A stretch of DNA of 64,000 bases from Arachis hypogaea. Its lineage: Eukaryota; Streptophyta; Magnoliopsida; Fabales; Fabaceae. The notes beneath the pieces were generated by a model. It saw nothing but the letters and a program-made list of their open reading frames with translations, was not told the DNA's origin and did no database searches. Positions 33,845 to 46,347 of this stretch are shown here, in pieces. The first letter of the stretch is position 1; every line of letters begins with the position of its first letter. The stretch is from positions 115,836,445 through 115,900,444 of the forward strand of contig NC_092053.1 in NCBI RefSeq assembly GCF_003086295.3, read 5' to 3'. A program made the position numbers and the translations under genes.

Positions 33845-36515
33845 TAACCAGGTCGGATGTAAGTGGGTCTACAAAGTCAAGCTAAAGGCTGATGGCAGCC
33901 TGATAGATACAAGGCTCACCTCATTGCAAAAGGATATACACGACAAGTAGGGGGTTGATTTCAAAGATATCTTTAATAATGTAGCAAAGATATCTACTAT
34001 GAGGGTACTTCTCAACTTAGTTGTAGCAAAAAATTAAAGTTTGTTTCAGTTGGACATCAATAATGCTTTTCTTAGTGAGGAATTATTTAAGGAAGTATAT
34101 ATGAAACTCCATCTTGACCACCTGAAACGAAAACAAGGATTAGTTTGCAAGCTAACAAAATCCCTTTATGGCCTTCAACAAGCATCGCGCCAATGGTTCT
34201 AAGATTTTTTTCCACACTCACCGCACATGGATTTACATAATGCAAGAATGATCAATCTCTTTTATCATTTGCTTGTGGTAACAATTCGACTTTTTTTTTT
34301 CTCATCTATGCTAATGACATCATTGTGACCAGACCAAACATCAACATGATACAAGAGGTGAAAAAGACATTGGAGACTTTCTTCCATGATTTTAAAAATC
34401 GGACCGGACCGGCTGGTCGAATTGGTTTGATTGGGAACCAGCGAAGCCAATGATTTGGTTCTATGCTCAAAATCGCTCGTGACAGAATCGGACACAAACT
34501 GCTAAATCGGCCGAAAATCGACTGGTTGAACCGGACCAAAAACTGGTCGGTTTTCCTGGAACGACGTTGTTTTGATTAAATTTTTTAAAAAAAAGAACGT
34601 GTTGCTCTCCCCCTAACCCCTCCTTCGTTCCTAAATCCTAACTTCGTTTCCTTCCTTCCTCAACTCAAAGAGAGAAAATGTGAACTAAAAACCCTAGCTT
34701 GCTTCCACCACCGCCAAATGGAGTGAATGACTGTTGTCGTTTGTGGTTGTCCAAGGCTTCTCTTTTTGTCCTATCCTCAGCTCTATGTTCGCTTTCTTCT
34801 TTCTCGCTCAGCGTCCATCCTCTATCATCTTCGTTCTGCTCGTCATCGACTTGTCGCCTTCATCTCGTCGCCGTCGTCTCTTGTCCTGCTCTCTCCGTCG
34901 CGCTCAGCCCCTTTCGAAGGTCAGTGGCAGTGCTCAGAATAATTCATTTTTCTATTTACTTTCTGTTCTAAAAGTGAAATCATTGAATGATTATAGGAGT
35001 TTTGTGTTTTTGTTGAAATTATTGATAAGCTCTGGCTTTGCTATGCTATTGTGTTGTATTTTTGACTTTTTGTTGAATGATTATTTTATTTTTGGCTCTA
35101 CTGTGCTGTTGTTGTTTTTGACTATATTGATAATTTATTGATTTTCAGTTATGGATTATTATTTTGTTGAATGATTATTTGATTTTTGATTCTGCTGTAC
35201 TGCTGCTATTTTTGACTGTGTTGATTATTTATTGATTTCAGTTATAGATAATAGTATTGATCAAGAAATAATTGCTGATAATAAATTATCTGTGGATAAT
35301 AATTTGCCTGCTAATCCTCCTATTTTGAATGATGTTGCTAATATTAATCTCCTAGTTCTAATGATAGTCATTCATAAGCTTCTTCTAATTTACGGGAAAA
35401 AAGAGATCTAGCTTGAAAATATGTTGCTTCTCAATATTTAGATATTTTTTTATATTATTTAATTTTTATATTTGTACTTTGATAAGATCTTATGACTTTG
35501 GTTGATGATATTTTATGTAGTATTTTAAATTTGAAAAAATATTTTAAGATTAGATTAGACTATAATTATGTTTTAAGGTGCTTATTTATAATTTATTTAT
35601 TATTTTACTCTAAAACAGTTTTTCGATTGAACTATAGTTGGACTAGTGAACCAGTGACTAAAATGGTTCAATGACCGGTTCGATTTTCGGAACCTTGCTT
35701 TCTTCAAGTTAAAAGTCTTAGGAGATCTCAAATTTTTTGTTGGATTGGAACTAGCAAGATCCGAAAAAGAGATATATCTTTCACAGCAGAAGTCTGCTCT
35801 ATCCCTTCTTGAAGACACAAATTTCTTAGAGTGCAAGCGTGCCACTTCACAAATGGATGAAAATTTGAAGATAAAGGCTTCAGAGGGCGAGCCTCTACCT
35901 GACCTAACCCTATACCGAAGACTTATCGGCATACTTATGTACTTTACAATTTCACGGCCATACATCAGATTTGCAGTCACGAAGCTTGTGCAGTACATGT
36001 CTGACCCGTGTGTTCCCCACCTTCAAGCATTCCATCAAGTGTTAAGATACATCAAAGAAGCCCCTGGATAAGGTGTGCTATTTCCAATAGCAAACAAGTT
36101 CAACATCTCTATCTATGCATATGCAGACTAGGGCGAATGCTTAGACACACAACAGTCAACCACGGATTACTGTGCTTTTTTAGGAGATGCCTTGGTATCC
36201 TGAAAGAGCAACAAGCAAGTAGTGGTAAGAAGCACAACCGAAGTAGAGTACAGAGCTCTTGTGAGATTATTTGGTTGATAGGACTACTCAAGTTTCTGAA
36301 TATTCATGTGGATTTAGCCATGTTATTTTGCAATAACATCTCAGCCGTTCACATGGCAACAAACTCTGCGCTGCATGAGAAAATGAAACATGTCAAAATG
36401 GACTATCACTTCGTTAGGGAGAAAGTTGAAGCTGGTTCTATCAAACTTGTGTACATTCCCAACATGCACTAATTAGTTGACATCCTAACAAAGCTCTGCC
36501 TCCTCTTGAATTTTG
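33845..36515 (+). pseudogene. Copia reverse transcriptase / RNase H, interrupted
   Basis: RT begins at about 33845 with NQVGCKWVYKVKLKADGS. It continues with [20 protein letters not shown] (about 34045) and [13 protein letters not shown] (about 34165). The catalytic motif reads YAND (34307-34318) where Copia elements have YVDD, so one catalytic Asp is lost. The frame breaks off at ETFF (34384), where the hAT element sits, and resumes at 35706 with KLKVLGDLKFFVGLELARSE and ILMYFTISRPYIRFAVTKLV. RNase H blocks follow in shifting frames, including CNNISAVHMATNSALHEKMK and DYHFVREKVEAGSIKL (about 36330-36450). Coding similarity ends at about 36515, just before the solo LTR insertion. Confidence 0.87.
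34385..35697. mobile_element. hAT-type DNA transposon inside the Copia RT gene
   Basis: A perfect 8-bp duplication CTTTCTTC flanks it (34377-34384 and 35698-35705). The ends CATGATTTTAAAAATCGGAC and (inverse of the right end) CAAGGTTCCGAAAATCGAAC are diverged copies of the CAGGGTTTTGAAAATCGGAC-like termini common in plant hAT elements. Inside, about 35240-35440 resembles the first exon of an Ac-like transposase leading towards a BED zinc finger (GKRDLAWKY-like, here with a stop). The remaining transposase is deleted, so it is non-autonomous. GC-richer ORFs at 34699-35141 are non-conserved leader sequence. Confidence 0.9.
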
Positions 36516-36520
36516 GTTCC

Positions 36521-38166
36521 TGACGCGTCTCTAATGACCATTTTAGAATTTCCAATAAATCAAAACTCAAGCTCATCGCAAGTATAGTTCTAAACCGGTA
36601 ACTAGTACTATCAAAGTTTAGTTTGGTTGTCACAAGTTCAACCCAATTCAAATTAAAATAGTCGAGAGTATTACTCTCGCGTCGTCCTCCCTAGAATGTG
36701 GAATTGTGTGAATCAAAGTTGGTTGGGATAATCGGGGTTGATAAGCATAAACAAGAAATTAAACTAAAAAAGATAATTATGTGAGAAACTTAAGCTGCAA
36801 GAAACTAAAGTAAGGATGATGGAATTCTCAACTAAGCAATTATGGAGTTAACAAGGCACGACACGAATTAAAATATATTCTAAAAAAACTAATTAAATTA
36901 ACTAAAAATACCTAAAACAGAAAATGATCAAAGAAGGTTTTTGGGTTTTAGTATAAGTGTAAAAGGCTCTTGGCTAAAATGTGAGAAAAAGGGATCACCA
37001 TCCTTGTCTAGCAATCATGTAATAACAATGATGAGGAATCAATCCTATTAAGTCTATCTCTATACTTGAGGCAAGTCAAATAGACATAGTCAACATTAAT
37101 CCATAAGTCCTAATCTAACTACTAATTGACTTAGTAAAAGACTAGTGTCAATGGGTATCAATTTAACTAACAGAGACCCTAGATTATCGATCCAATCAGA
37201 CACAATGACTCAAGATCACCCAATTTATTTAACCTAGGCCAATAGTGTGAAAAATTACTCCATAATCAAAGAAAATATTTCATCAAACACTAGGTGCGCA
37301 CTAAATAAAGACATGGGTAAGTTGCAAAATAAATGAAATTTAAAACTATCAACTACATATAATTACTATCAAAGGCTATAACAGACATGGAAGGAACATA
37401 AAACTCAAATCCAATTAAAGAAATTCAATATTCACAATAGTATCAAAGTATAGTCATAGGTAACAAAAATGAGTAACTAACAAGTAAACTAAGTAATTGA
37501 GAGTGCAATGACTACAAAACTAAAATTAAACAAGATCCAAATCACAATTCAGTAGCAAAGTATTGATAATCCTAAGAAAACCTAGAGATAAGGAGAAATT
37601 TTTTTCTCTAGAAAAAAACTAAAAACTTAGAACAAAAACTAAAAGATTTTCTAAGTATGAGTGTGTGTGTCCATCTCCTTCCATTCTCCAGTCAATTAGA
37701 CTCAGCTTGGTCTTGGAAATGGCCTAAAGAGCTCCAGAAATTACCACTCATGTGCTCCTTTAACGAGGCACATTTTTGGTGTTCCGTGTACATGACAGGG
37801 CCCGCGTACGTGAGATTACCAAAATTCAAATCATGCGTACGCGGCAATTTCTTACGTACGCGCTACTAAAACTTCAAAACTTTAAATCTTCATGATTCCT
37901 TGCTTTTTCATGCATTCTTCTTTACTTTTCTAAGCCATTCTTATCCTATAAATTCTAAAACATTTAAACACATATATTAAGGTATCGAATGGAGTCAAAA
38001 GTAATATAAATTAATCAATTAAAGGCTTCAAAAAGCATGCTTTAGTCACTTAAGTACAATTAAAAAGAAATCATAAAAGCATGCAATTTTAATAAATAAA
38101 TGTGAGAGAAATCGACAAATTCTACTCATTTAAAGCAAATAAATATTATGAAATGTTGATTTGTCA
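36521..38166. mobile_element. Solo LTR (Gypsy-type) inside the Copia element
   Basis: It starts TGACGCGTCTC and ends GATTTGTCA, with a 5-bp duplication GTTCC at 36516-36520 and 38167-38171. Removing it rejoins Copia sequence. The internal order (GCAAGTATAGTTCTAAACC, TTGTCACAAGT, CGTCGTCCTCCCTAG, GGGATCACCATCCTTG, GCGTACGCGGCAAT) parallels the LTRs of the element at 41833-49953, so it belongs to a related but clearly different family. No internal region remains, as expected after LTR-LTR recombination. Confidence 0.88.
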
Positions 38167-38221
38167 GTTCCTTATGGCGAAGATGGGCATATTGACATAT
38201 ATGATCCATCATGAAGGGAGA

Positions 38222-38400
38222 TATTAGACCATCTATTTATAAAATCATCAATTAGTTAGTGATAATACTTAAGTGCTAGTTAGTTATTTTTTCTTCTCTT
38301 GTTAACTCATAGTTAGCTCACGTGTGTATGTGTGTGTATATATATATTGTAACTCCTTTTCTAGATTAATACAACTTTCCATTTTTTCACTTCTCCAATA
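38222..38400 (+). repeat. 3' LTR of the Copia element
   Basis: Copy of the LTR at 33347-33516 with about ten extra bases, mostly a (GT)n/(TA)n stretch at 38322-38348. Confidence 0.88.
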
Positions 38401-41400
38401 CAGATTCAGTTAAATTTGGTAATATGGTTTAGTAACACTTTTGCACTACTTCTTCTACCTTTAACCCACCATCCTTTTCAACAAATATGGTTTCTTCTAA
38501 CTATAATGTAATATCTTGACACTTTGGTTCTATTGGACAATTGTTAAGGTTTTTCTTTTTAGTTGTTGAAATTTCTTGTAATATTGTAAAAAGCAAAAGA
38601 AATATATTAGCTAAATCTAAATGGGATGCATAAGTGAATGCAGTGGCAATTGGTCATAATCCATGGCCTTTATAGCTTGGTACTAGAGTAGGATATTAAA
38701 ACATTATATTCATGTGACTAATTTTAAGTGACAAAAAATATAAGTTTACGACTGAGATACCTTACTGCACAAATACTAATGAGATATTTTTACTAGAGGA
38801 ACCTCATTTAGAAAAATATTTTCTTTGGTTGGATCATAAAATCTTTCAATCAAGTTAGCTTGGATAGGGAGTCATTCCTTGAAAGTTGGAAGGAAAGTAG
38901 AACAGTTGTGAGTTCACAAAGCATAGTACTAAAGTTATACACATCAACTTTAATTTATGAATGCAAAGTTTTTCTCTAATAATCTCTGGTACCTTATGAG
39001 TGAAGGTACTCAATACCCCTAAATGTGTTAAGAGCTAACCTTGATATTATTTAGAGGTTTGTTAATTGAAAAATATTTTAGTTTATGATTTATATATTAG
39101 TTAGTCTCACATTGTTATCCAATTTATCTAGTTTTTTCTTTTAGTTTTTTTCTTTTTCACTGCTATAAATATGTGTTGATACCTAAATTTATCTATTTAT
39201 CTTTAGTGTTTAATCAAGTTATATAACTTTATTTCTATTTATTCAATATATACAAAATATAACAAAAAACAATTAAATCAATTTTGTTAAATATAATAAA
39301 AAAATATATAGAAAAAAAGGCAACAATGATAATGGTGCCTCACATATAACTAAGATATGTTATAACGAGAGTATCATTGCAACCAGTATATTGTTGCTTA
39401 GTCTATTTTAATTTCTTTTTTTAAATAAAAAAACTTTTTTCTTTCAACATAAATAAAGTTTTAAATGGTTATTTTTTTTTGTCTATCATAAATTTAGCTT
39501 TTAAAATATCACCAAAAAATATAAAAAATAAAAAATAAAAATATTTTAATAATAAAAATAAAAAATAAATGATAATAAAATCTTATATCAATTTGATTGA
39601 AAAAAAAAGAAGAAACAGTTCAGTAAATCAAAATGTGATGATGATGATGATAAGGAGTAAAGCAACAATGGTAGCACAAAACATATTCTAGTAGCTAGTG
39701 AAAAAGTTTTAGAATGATTTATCAAATACCTGTTAGATATTTTATAAAATCAGTCATTTACATACATTCAGTTATTATTAATAAATTCTTTGATTTAATT
39801 TGAAACTTTCAATTCTTGAATTACAGAGCAAGATGAAATTAAGGTGTGTTTTTGTTGTTATGTGATCAGAATTAGGGACCCAAATTTTATAAAATTTATG
39901 ATGAACAGTCGTATTTTTTCTATCAAAAAACATATCTATTACCAATATAATTAATGAATAATTACCACATCACCCAAACTAATTTCTATATTAACAATTG
40001 GACCACAATTAGAATAAAAATTCTAACAATACTACCACTAAAGGAATGAGTGAAGAAAATAATTTTAGAAAAGTATAATCATGTCAAACATCTCTTATCC
40101 TATAAATTTGAAGACCCATAATCAGGAGAGGGGGATTCTAAAAGAAATTTTTAAGAGGAACTTGAAAAAAAAAAAATAGTGTGTGATCCGATAAAAAAAA
40201 GTAGTATCTTCAGATAACAAAGATCCAGTAAGATAAAAAAACAAAAGAAGAATTATTTTAAAGTTGAAGTAGAGTAAACATATTTAACATCAATCACATA
40301 TAAGTATCCCCTTGGCTCATTAGGTGCGTACTATTCATTTCTATTTCTATCTTAAGACGATATAATATTATTAAATGTGATTCAAGATTTCAAGCATAAA
40401 TTTTTACCCAAGCGCTATCTAAACTTTTATAATATAATATAAAAAATAGAATGTAGTGTATATGTATGTCTACATTGGGTTTAATAGAAAAAGAAAAGCA
40501 AAAAGAATAAGAAAAACGTTCACATTGCTTGAATGGAGTAACAAACTTATTTCTCTTCAAACACAAGCGTATCTGACTCTTGAAAAATGGCAATAACAAA
40601 TTTAAAATATCAATGCACCAAGTGAGCATGGGAACTTGTATTTTGAACTAATATGACCATATAAAATCTTAGTGAGGGTAGTTCACTGTTTTTTTTTTTT
40701 TGTTATTATTATTTCATAGAAGATATAAAATATGAATATAAATTCAAATAAAATTATTTTTTTTTTAATATTGTAGCCAAAATTAATTGGTACATGTTTT
40801 TAAGAAACTTGTGTCGCCGATTTTGTTTTGTTCTTTTTTATAAACATATTTGGTTAGCATCTAATTAGATATATCAGGTATTATGTACGCTGCCAATTAA
40901 TATTTTATATTATCAATTGTTAATAAAAACTATTAATCGAGAGACAAAAAGATAAAAGTGATTAATTTGTAATTCTTAAATAACTAATTTAATTGATAAA
41001 ATCACTTAAAAATAAATTTAGAGAACAACCTATTTTTTTAGACTAATTTTACTATTAATCTTATAAAAGTACACAATCTTAGCAATCACAACCATAATTA
41101 ATTAGCAAATAAATGTATGCTCATGATGTGGTTTCTTATAGATAAGGATGGATCCAAGTATGTATATGTGGGAACAATTGCCCCATTAAATTTTAGGTAA
41201 AAAATAATAAATATATATTCAATTATAATAGTGTGTTTGTCCCTACATTTAAAGAAATTTTATTTATGTGTGAGAAAAAATTGTTATTAAATGTCAACAC
41301 AACGATAATAGTTAGGACAATTCATAAAAACAAATCAAATGGGAATCAATATTATACCAATATCTTGAAATGAAATAGCTTACATGCATGTCCATTTTTT
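38401..41400. other. AT-rich intergenic DNA, no gene seen
   Basis: Long AT-rich spacer. The 79-codon minus frame at 40390-40629 is not recognised and has no gene context. There are T runs at 40691 and 40759 but no TE termini that I can support. Confidence 0.6.
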
Positions 41401-41832
41401 ATGTATGTCTCTATGTAACTCGAAGCTTTTAAACTCGATTTATGCAAATTCCATATAAATCGAATTAATTTGATTCGATATAGCCAAACTAATAATAAAT
41501 TGAACTGAGTAGATTTAATTTAGCAGTGGAGGAGTTTTATTTTGGTAATTCAAAATAGCTTGTTTTGATTTAGTACAAGTGGATAGCACATGGTAAATCG
41601 AGTCTAATGAATTCAATTTACCACTACAATGAGTCAATACTATAAATTGAATTCTATTAAACCTATATAAATACGTGTAGAACATTAAACCTTCATGAAA
41701 GTGACACTCACAATTGATAGTGAAGATAGTTTTTTAGTTCTTGTACACTAAAAAGGAATGATTAAAAAAAGAACGTGAGAAAAAATAAAATTTAGTGATA
41801 AAGATCTGCTGAGTGTATTCACTATACCTTGT
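41401..41832 (+). other. TE-like upstream fragment with palindromes and a TATA box
   Basis: Contains AAATCGAATTAATTTGATTC with GATAT (41457-41481), an imperfect palindrome, and related words GGTAAATCGAGTCTAATGAA (41593) and AATTGAATTCTATTAAA. A TATA-like CTATATAAATACG follows at about 41669. This looks like the promoter part of a transposon whose remainder was cut off by the LTR element inserted at 41833. The other side resumes at 49959 for only about 85 bp. Confidence 0.5.
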
Positions 41833-43395
41833 TGATGATTGGATTTTTGATGGTTTAGAATTTCACAAATGAATTCTCGTTGCAAGTATAGTTCCTAAAC
41901 CAAACAATAATCCTTTCATACAAAAGATTGTTTGTCACAAGTAACAAACCCCTAAAATTAATAACCGAAGTATTCAAACCTCGGGTCGTTCTCCCTAGGA
42001 ATTGTAATGAAGTGTTTTGTTATTGGTTGTGAGTTATTTTGGGGTTTTGGATAAGAAGCATGAAAAGTAAATGGCAATGAAAATAAACTAACAACTATAA
42101 AAGGCTCTTGGTAAGGTATGAAAATTAGAAGTCCTATCCTAGTTACCCTTCTCAATTGTGATGAGAATTGTTCATTGCTACCACTTAGTTAACCCTTACT
42201 AATTAAAGGAAAGTCAAGTGGATGAATTGACTTGAGCCACAAGTCCTAGCCAACTCCCAAGGAAAGACTAGCTTTAGTGCACTCCAAACTAATTAGCAAT
42301 CTCTCCAATTATCAATCAACAAAGGAATTAGATAACTCAAGTGTCACTAATTACTCTACCTAGGCCAAGAGGAACAAAATCTACACTAAAACTAAAAGAG
42401 ACATTTCAACAAACACATAGAGTGCAATAGAAGTAAATATTATTAATTGCAAGAATTAAAGGAATCTACAACTACAAAGGCAAGAGATCAACAATAGAAA
42501 AGCAAAGAAGAACAATTGTTATGAATTACCTCTTATTGAATTGAAAGAAAGTAGAAGGAACAATACTAGATCTACAACAAAATATAAGAACAACATAAAG
42601 GAAATTACAATAAAATAATAGAAGAAGATGAATGTAGCAACAAAGAATTGAGAGATAGAAGGAGATGAAAGCATGAATTAAAACCTAGATCTAAGAACTA
42701 AACCTAATCCTAATTCTAGAGAGAAGTGAGAGCTTTTCTCTCTAGAAACTAACTCTCACTACAAAACTAAGCTAAACTAAACTAATGGTCAAAAGTAAGT
42801 AAAGTATGTTGATTCCCTTTCAATCCTTAGCTTAAATAGCATTAGAAATGAGTTGGATTGGGCCCACAAGGCTTCAGAATTCGCTGGCCACGTTTTGCTT
42901 TAAGTGAACCAGGTGGCAGCAACGGCGCGTGTGCGTACTGTGCGCGTACGCGTCATCATGAGCGGTTCAACCATAGCAAATCTTATATCGTTTCGAAGCC
43001 CCGGATGTTAGCTTTCCAACCCAACTGGAACCGCATCATTTGGACCTCTGTAGCTCAAGTTATGGCCGATTAAGTGCGAAGAGGTCGGCTTGACAGCTTT
43101 CCGGTTCTTCCATTTCTTCATGAGTTCTCCAACTTTTCATGCTTTCTTTCTTCATTCCCTTGATCCAATCTTTGCCTCCTAGACCTTAAATCACTTAACA
43201 AACATATCAAGGCATCTAATAGAATCAAGGTGAATTAAATTTAGCTATTTTGATTCCTAAAAAGCATGTTTTCACATTCAAGCACAATTAAAGGAGAATA
43301 TACAAAACCATGCTATTTCTTGAATAAATATGGGTAAAAGGTGATAAAATCCCCAAAAATCAATACAAAACAAACCGTCAAATTGGGGTTTGTCA
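41833..43395 (-). repeat. 3' LTR (minus sense) of the non-autonomous element
   Basis: Nearly identical to 48391-49953. It carries a CpG-rich hairpin word at 42924-42955 (GCGTACTGTGCGCGTACGCG). It lies downstream of the ORF in the direction of transcription. Confidence 0.93.
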
Positions 43396-43410
43396 ACCTC
43401 CCCACACTTA
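43396..43410 (-). promoter_or_regulatory. Polypurine tract
   Basis: Minus-strand TAAGTGTGGGGAGGT directly abuts the downstream LTR, the position from which plus-strand DNA synthesis is primed. Confidence 0.75.
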
Positions 43411-44049
43411 AACCAAGCATGTCCTCATGCTTAAACCAAGAATGAAGTAAGGGTATGGCATTTATTCAATGGAAACTAACTAAATGCAATCTACCTATAT
43501 GCAACTATCTAAATGAATGCAAGTGCTTGGTCAAAATAAATCAATTCTCAAGAAACATATATGCACAAGGGCTAAGGACTAGCAAGTCTAATCCACAATT
43601 GAATTGAGTTATTAAATATTTTTACAAACTTGCATGAAGAATGATGATCATAGGTGAAAACATGTAATTGAGCATCAAACCCTCACCGGATGTGTTTGCA
43701 CTCTATTCGCTCAAGTGTTTAGGGTTGATTCACTCAATTCTCCTCTATTTCATGCTTTCCAAGATTTGTTTTTCTTCTAACAATCAACATTTATTTCATG
43801 CATGCATACAAGTATCATGAGGTCTTTTCATTGGTTGTAATGGGGCTAGGGTCAAGGTAAGATGCATATTTGGTCAAGTGAGCTTGAAATTTGAATCTTT
43901 GATAAGCTTAAACTTCCCACCTAGCCTATGTCATCCTATACAATTAAGTTCTAACCTAACTACCCATTTTCTCACTTTTTCACATACTCATGCATTTTCT
44001 TTTTCATTTCGCAACACTTATGCATTGAGTTTATTGGACCTTACTTTGG

Positions 44050-44180
44050 GGCATTTTATCCCCTTTTTATTATTTTTTCTTCTTCTTTTTTTTTCTTTTT
44101 TCTATTTTTTTTCTTTTCCATATTATTTTTCTTTTTCTTTTCTTTTGTTTTTCTTATTTTTTTTCTTTTTATATACAAGA
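44050..44180. repeat. Polypyrimidine tract in the element interior
   Basis: A run of TTTTC and TTCTT words on the plus strand, hence a long A/G-rich tract in the element transcript. The overlapping 113-codon ORF is a composition artefact. Confidence 0.8.
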
Positions 44181-44897
44181 ACCTCAATGCATAAGGTTTT
44201 ACATTTGATCAATACATGAGTATGTATCCAATTCCCAATATTTCCAATAACATTACAAAACTACCTTTTTATTCACCCAATGTCCCAAGGTTCCCACACT
44301 TGAATGATACTCACACACACTAGCCTAAGCTAATCAAAGATCCAAATTAAGGGACAATTATTGTTTTTCGCTTTAAGGCTTGTAATGTGCTAGAATAAGA
44401 ATAAGTGGGTTAAGCGTAGGCTCAAATTTGGCTAACAAAGGAAGATAAAAGGTAAGGCTATTTGGGTAAGTGAGCTAATAAAATGATGGCCTCAATCATA
44501 TAAATGCATGAATACACAAAATAATGGACATAAAGAATCAAACAAATCAAAGATTACAATCATAGAAAGGGACTAATGCACACAAGAAGGAAAAATAAGT
44601 GGTTATAAGATGTAACCACACCATTAGGCTCAAATCTCACTTGCTTGTGTTCTTAGCTCAAAAACATGATCCACAATATATATAATTCAAGCAAGTTCTA
44701 TGAAAGGTTTTCACTCAAATCAATTGAGATGCCCTATAGATAGAAATCTTGAAAATTTTCATTATTTTGACTAAGCTTATTGTGTATATATATGAAAAAA
44801 ATAAGAAAATGAAAGTAAAAATCCTAAGAACCTAAAATGAAATGCAAAAGTGTTGGGATTAGAAATTTGTCACCCAAAATCGCCGATCGGTCGGACG

Positions 44898-44912
44898 ACC
44901 TCCCCACACTTA
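44898..44912 (-). promoter_or_regulatory. Second, internal copy of the polypurine tract
   Basis: The same 15 bases as the tract next to the LTR (minus-strand TAAGTGTGGGGAGGT), about 1.5 kb further inside the element. It could act as a secondary priming site. Confidence 0.65.
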
Positions 44913-45826
44913 AAAGTTTGCACCGTCCTCGGTGCACTCAAAGATGAGCAAGGGGGTACGGCGACTCTCCGGATTGCTATGTGTTCTTTCTTCCGCTTCC
45001 ATGGTTGCTTGTGGTGCATTCATTATGAAAAACAAAAATATAACACCATAAGATGAGAAGATATAAAAGCAAGGAAGCATACATTGTTGGAATGAGGTAA
45101 ATCACTAGAATGAGGTGAGTGAATTAGTGTGACATTAAGAAATATTAGGTGTGTGAATTCTAAATTGCGCGGTTTAGAATACACATTAGCATAAAAGCTA
45201 TGTCACAAAAGAAGCATGCACTTCACTTATCCTAGTGTGCTTGAGATGCTTTAAGTAAGCTTGTAAGGTAAGACAAGCATTAGAGAAGCATGAAAGCATT
45301 CAAGTCAAACATATGGATGGATATAATCATGAAATACAATGCATTAAGGTAAATGCTCAACATCATCCATCAAGAGGTTGCCTAATCGAGGGAAAAGGAT
45401 CCAAATCACATGATGGCTAGCTACAACATGCAATTCAAAAGAGTTATAAGCTCGAAGACAATTCTCATCACTTGGTATTTTTCAAAAGGTAAGCAAGAAG
45501 AACTCAAAACCAAGTAACAAAATATAACCTCAATCATAGAATCCAACAAAGATATCTAAAAACATTCATGCTAAAATAGCATTTAGGCAATAAGGGATAT
45601 AGCAATGTATAGTAAACAAAGTCAATACACCAACACTTATGATGAAAAGAGAGAAAATAAAATGAAAACTAAACTAAAACTAACGAATTAACTAACCGAC
45701 TAACTAATTAACTAACTAAAATAAATGGTTATCAATGGTGTTTGGAAGTGTTGGATGAGGGGTAGGAGAAAGGAGAAGGAAAGAAATAGAAAGAGGAGAA
45801 GAAAAGAAATGTGGTGAAGGAAGGAA

Positions 45827-46085
45827 ATCCGCGCGTACGCGCGCATGCCGCGCGCGCGCGGATGGCTTATTTCGAGAGTGACACGTACGCGTCATGTGCG
45901 CGAGCGCGCAAATAGGTTTGTGCCAAAGGCACAGTGCTGGCGCGGCGCAGGCACAACTCTTTGGAAAATGTATAGAGGTATGAAATTTTGCAATCCACGC
46001 GTACGCGTACATGGCGCACGCGCGTGGATGGTCGAAAACACTTGATGCACGCGTACGCGCACGATGCGCATACGCGTGGATGGTG
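45827..46085. repeat. Array of five GC-rich hairpins
   Basis: In a roughly 35% GC element this stretch is strongly GC-rich. Successive inverted units start at about 45827 (ATCCGCGCGTACGC... GCGCGGATGG), 45880 (ACGTACGCGTCATGTGCGCG), 45918 (TTGTGCCAAAGGCACAG and GCTGGCGCGGCGC), 45994 (ATCCACGCGTACGCG... CGCGTGGATGG) and 46045 (ATGCACGCGTACGCG... CGCGTGGATGG). It lies directly downstream of the ORF stop in transcript sense. ORFs on both strands here are by-products. Confidence 0.85.
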
Positions 46086-46347
46086 CTCTGTTTTTCAAAT
46101 TTTTTTTTTTTTATGTTTTTGCACCAATCCAAGCATTCTAAACCTCCAAGTATCTACCAAAACACCCTAAAACCTTATTTAACATACTAAACTACCAATT
46201 AAACTCAACTATCTAAACAAACATGAAATTAAACTAATTCTATCAATATGTACAAAAGAGAAAATGAAAGGATTTTACCATGGAGGGTTGTCTCCCACCT
46301 AGCACTTTTGTTTATTGTCCTTAAGTTGGACTTATGGGGAGCTTTTC

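Larger units (their letters stand above)
33347..38400 (+). mobile_element. Ty1/Copia element, internally deleted, with two insertions
   Basis: The 5' LTR at 33347-33516 (TATTAGACTATC...CTCCAATA) and the 3' LTR at 38222-38400 (TATTAGACCATC...CTCCAATA) are about 170 and 179 bp, diverged copies of one another. CGATATCAGAAG follows the 5' LTR like a degenerate initiator-Met tRNA primer site (TGGTATCAGAGC). A purine-rich GAAGGGAGA precedes the 3' LTR. The flanks CATAT and CAGAT may be a decayed 5-bp duplication. The leader (33517-33840) runs straight into reverse transcriptase, so gag, protease and integrase are deleted. A hAT element and a solo LTR are nested inside. Confidence 0.88.

Noticed and set aside
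34699..35141. ORFs in the hAT interior as a captured gene
   Set aside because: Leu/Ser-rich frames open in three registers, typical of C/T-rich leader DNA, with no recognised domain.
42858..43073. 71-codon ORF present identically at 42858 and 49416 as a conserved gene
   Set aside because: It lies inside both LTR copies, so identity reflects recent LTR duplication. No start context or family is recognised.
43878..44219. 113-codon Phe-rich ORF
   Set aside because: Translation of a polypyrimidine tract within the LTR element.
45716..46170. Arg/Ala/His-rich ORFs over the hairpin array
   Set aside because: Open frames on both strands caused by GC-rich CGCGTACGCG repeats with few stop codons.
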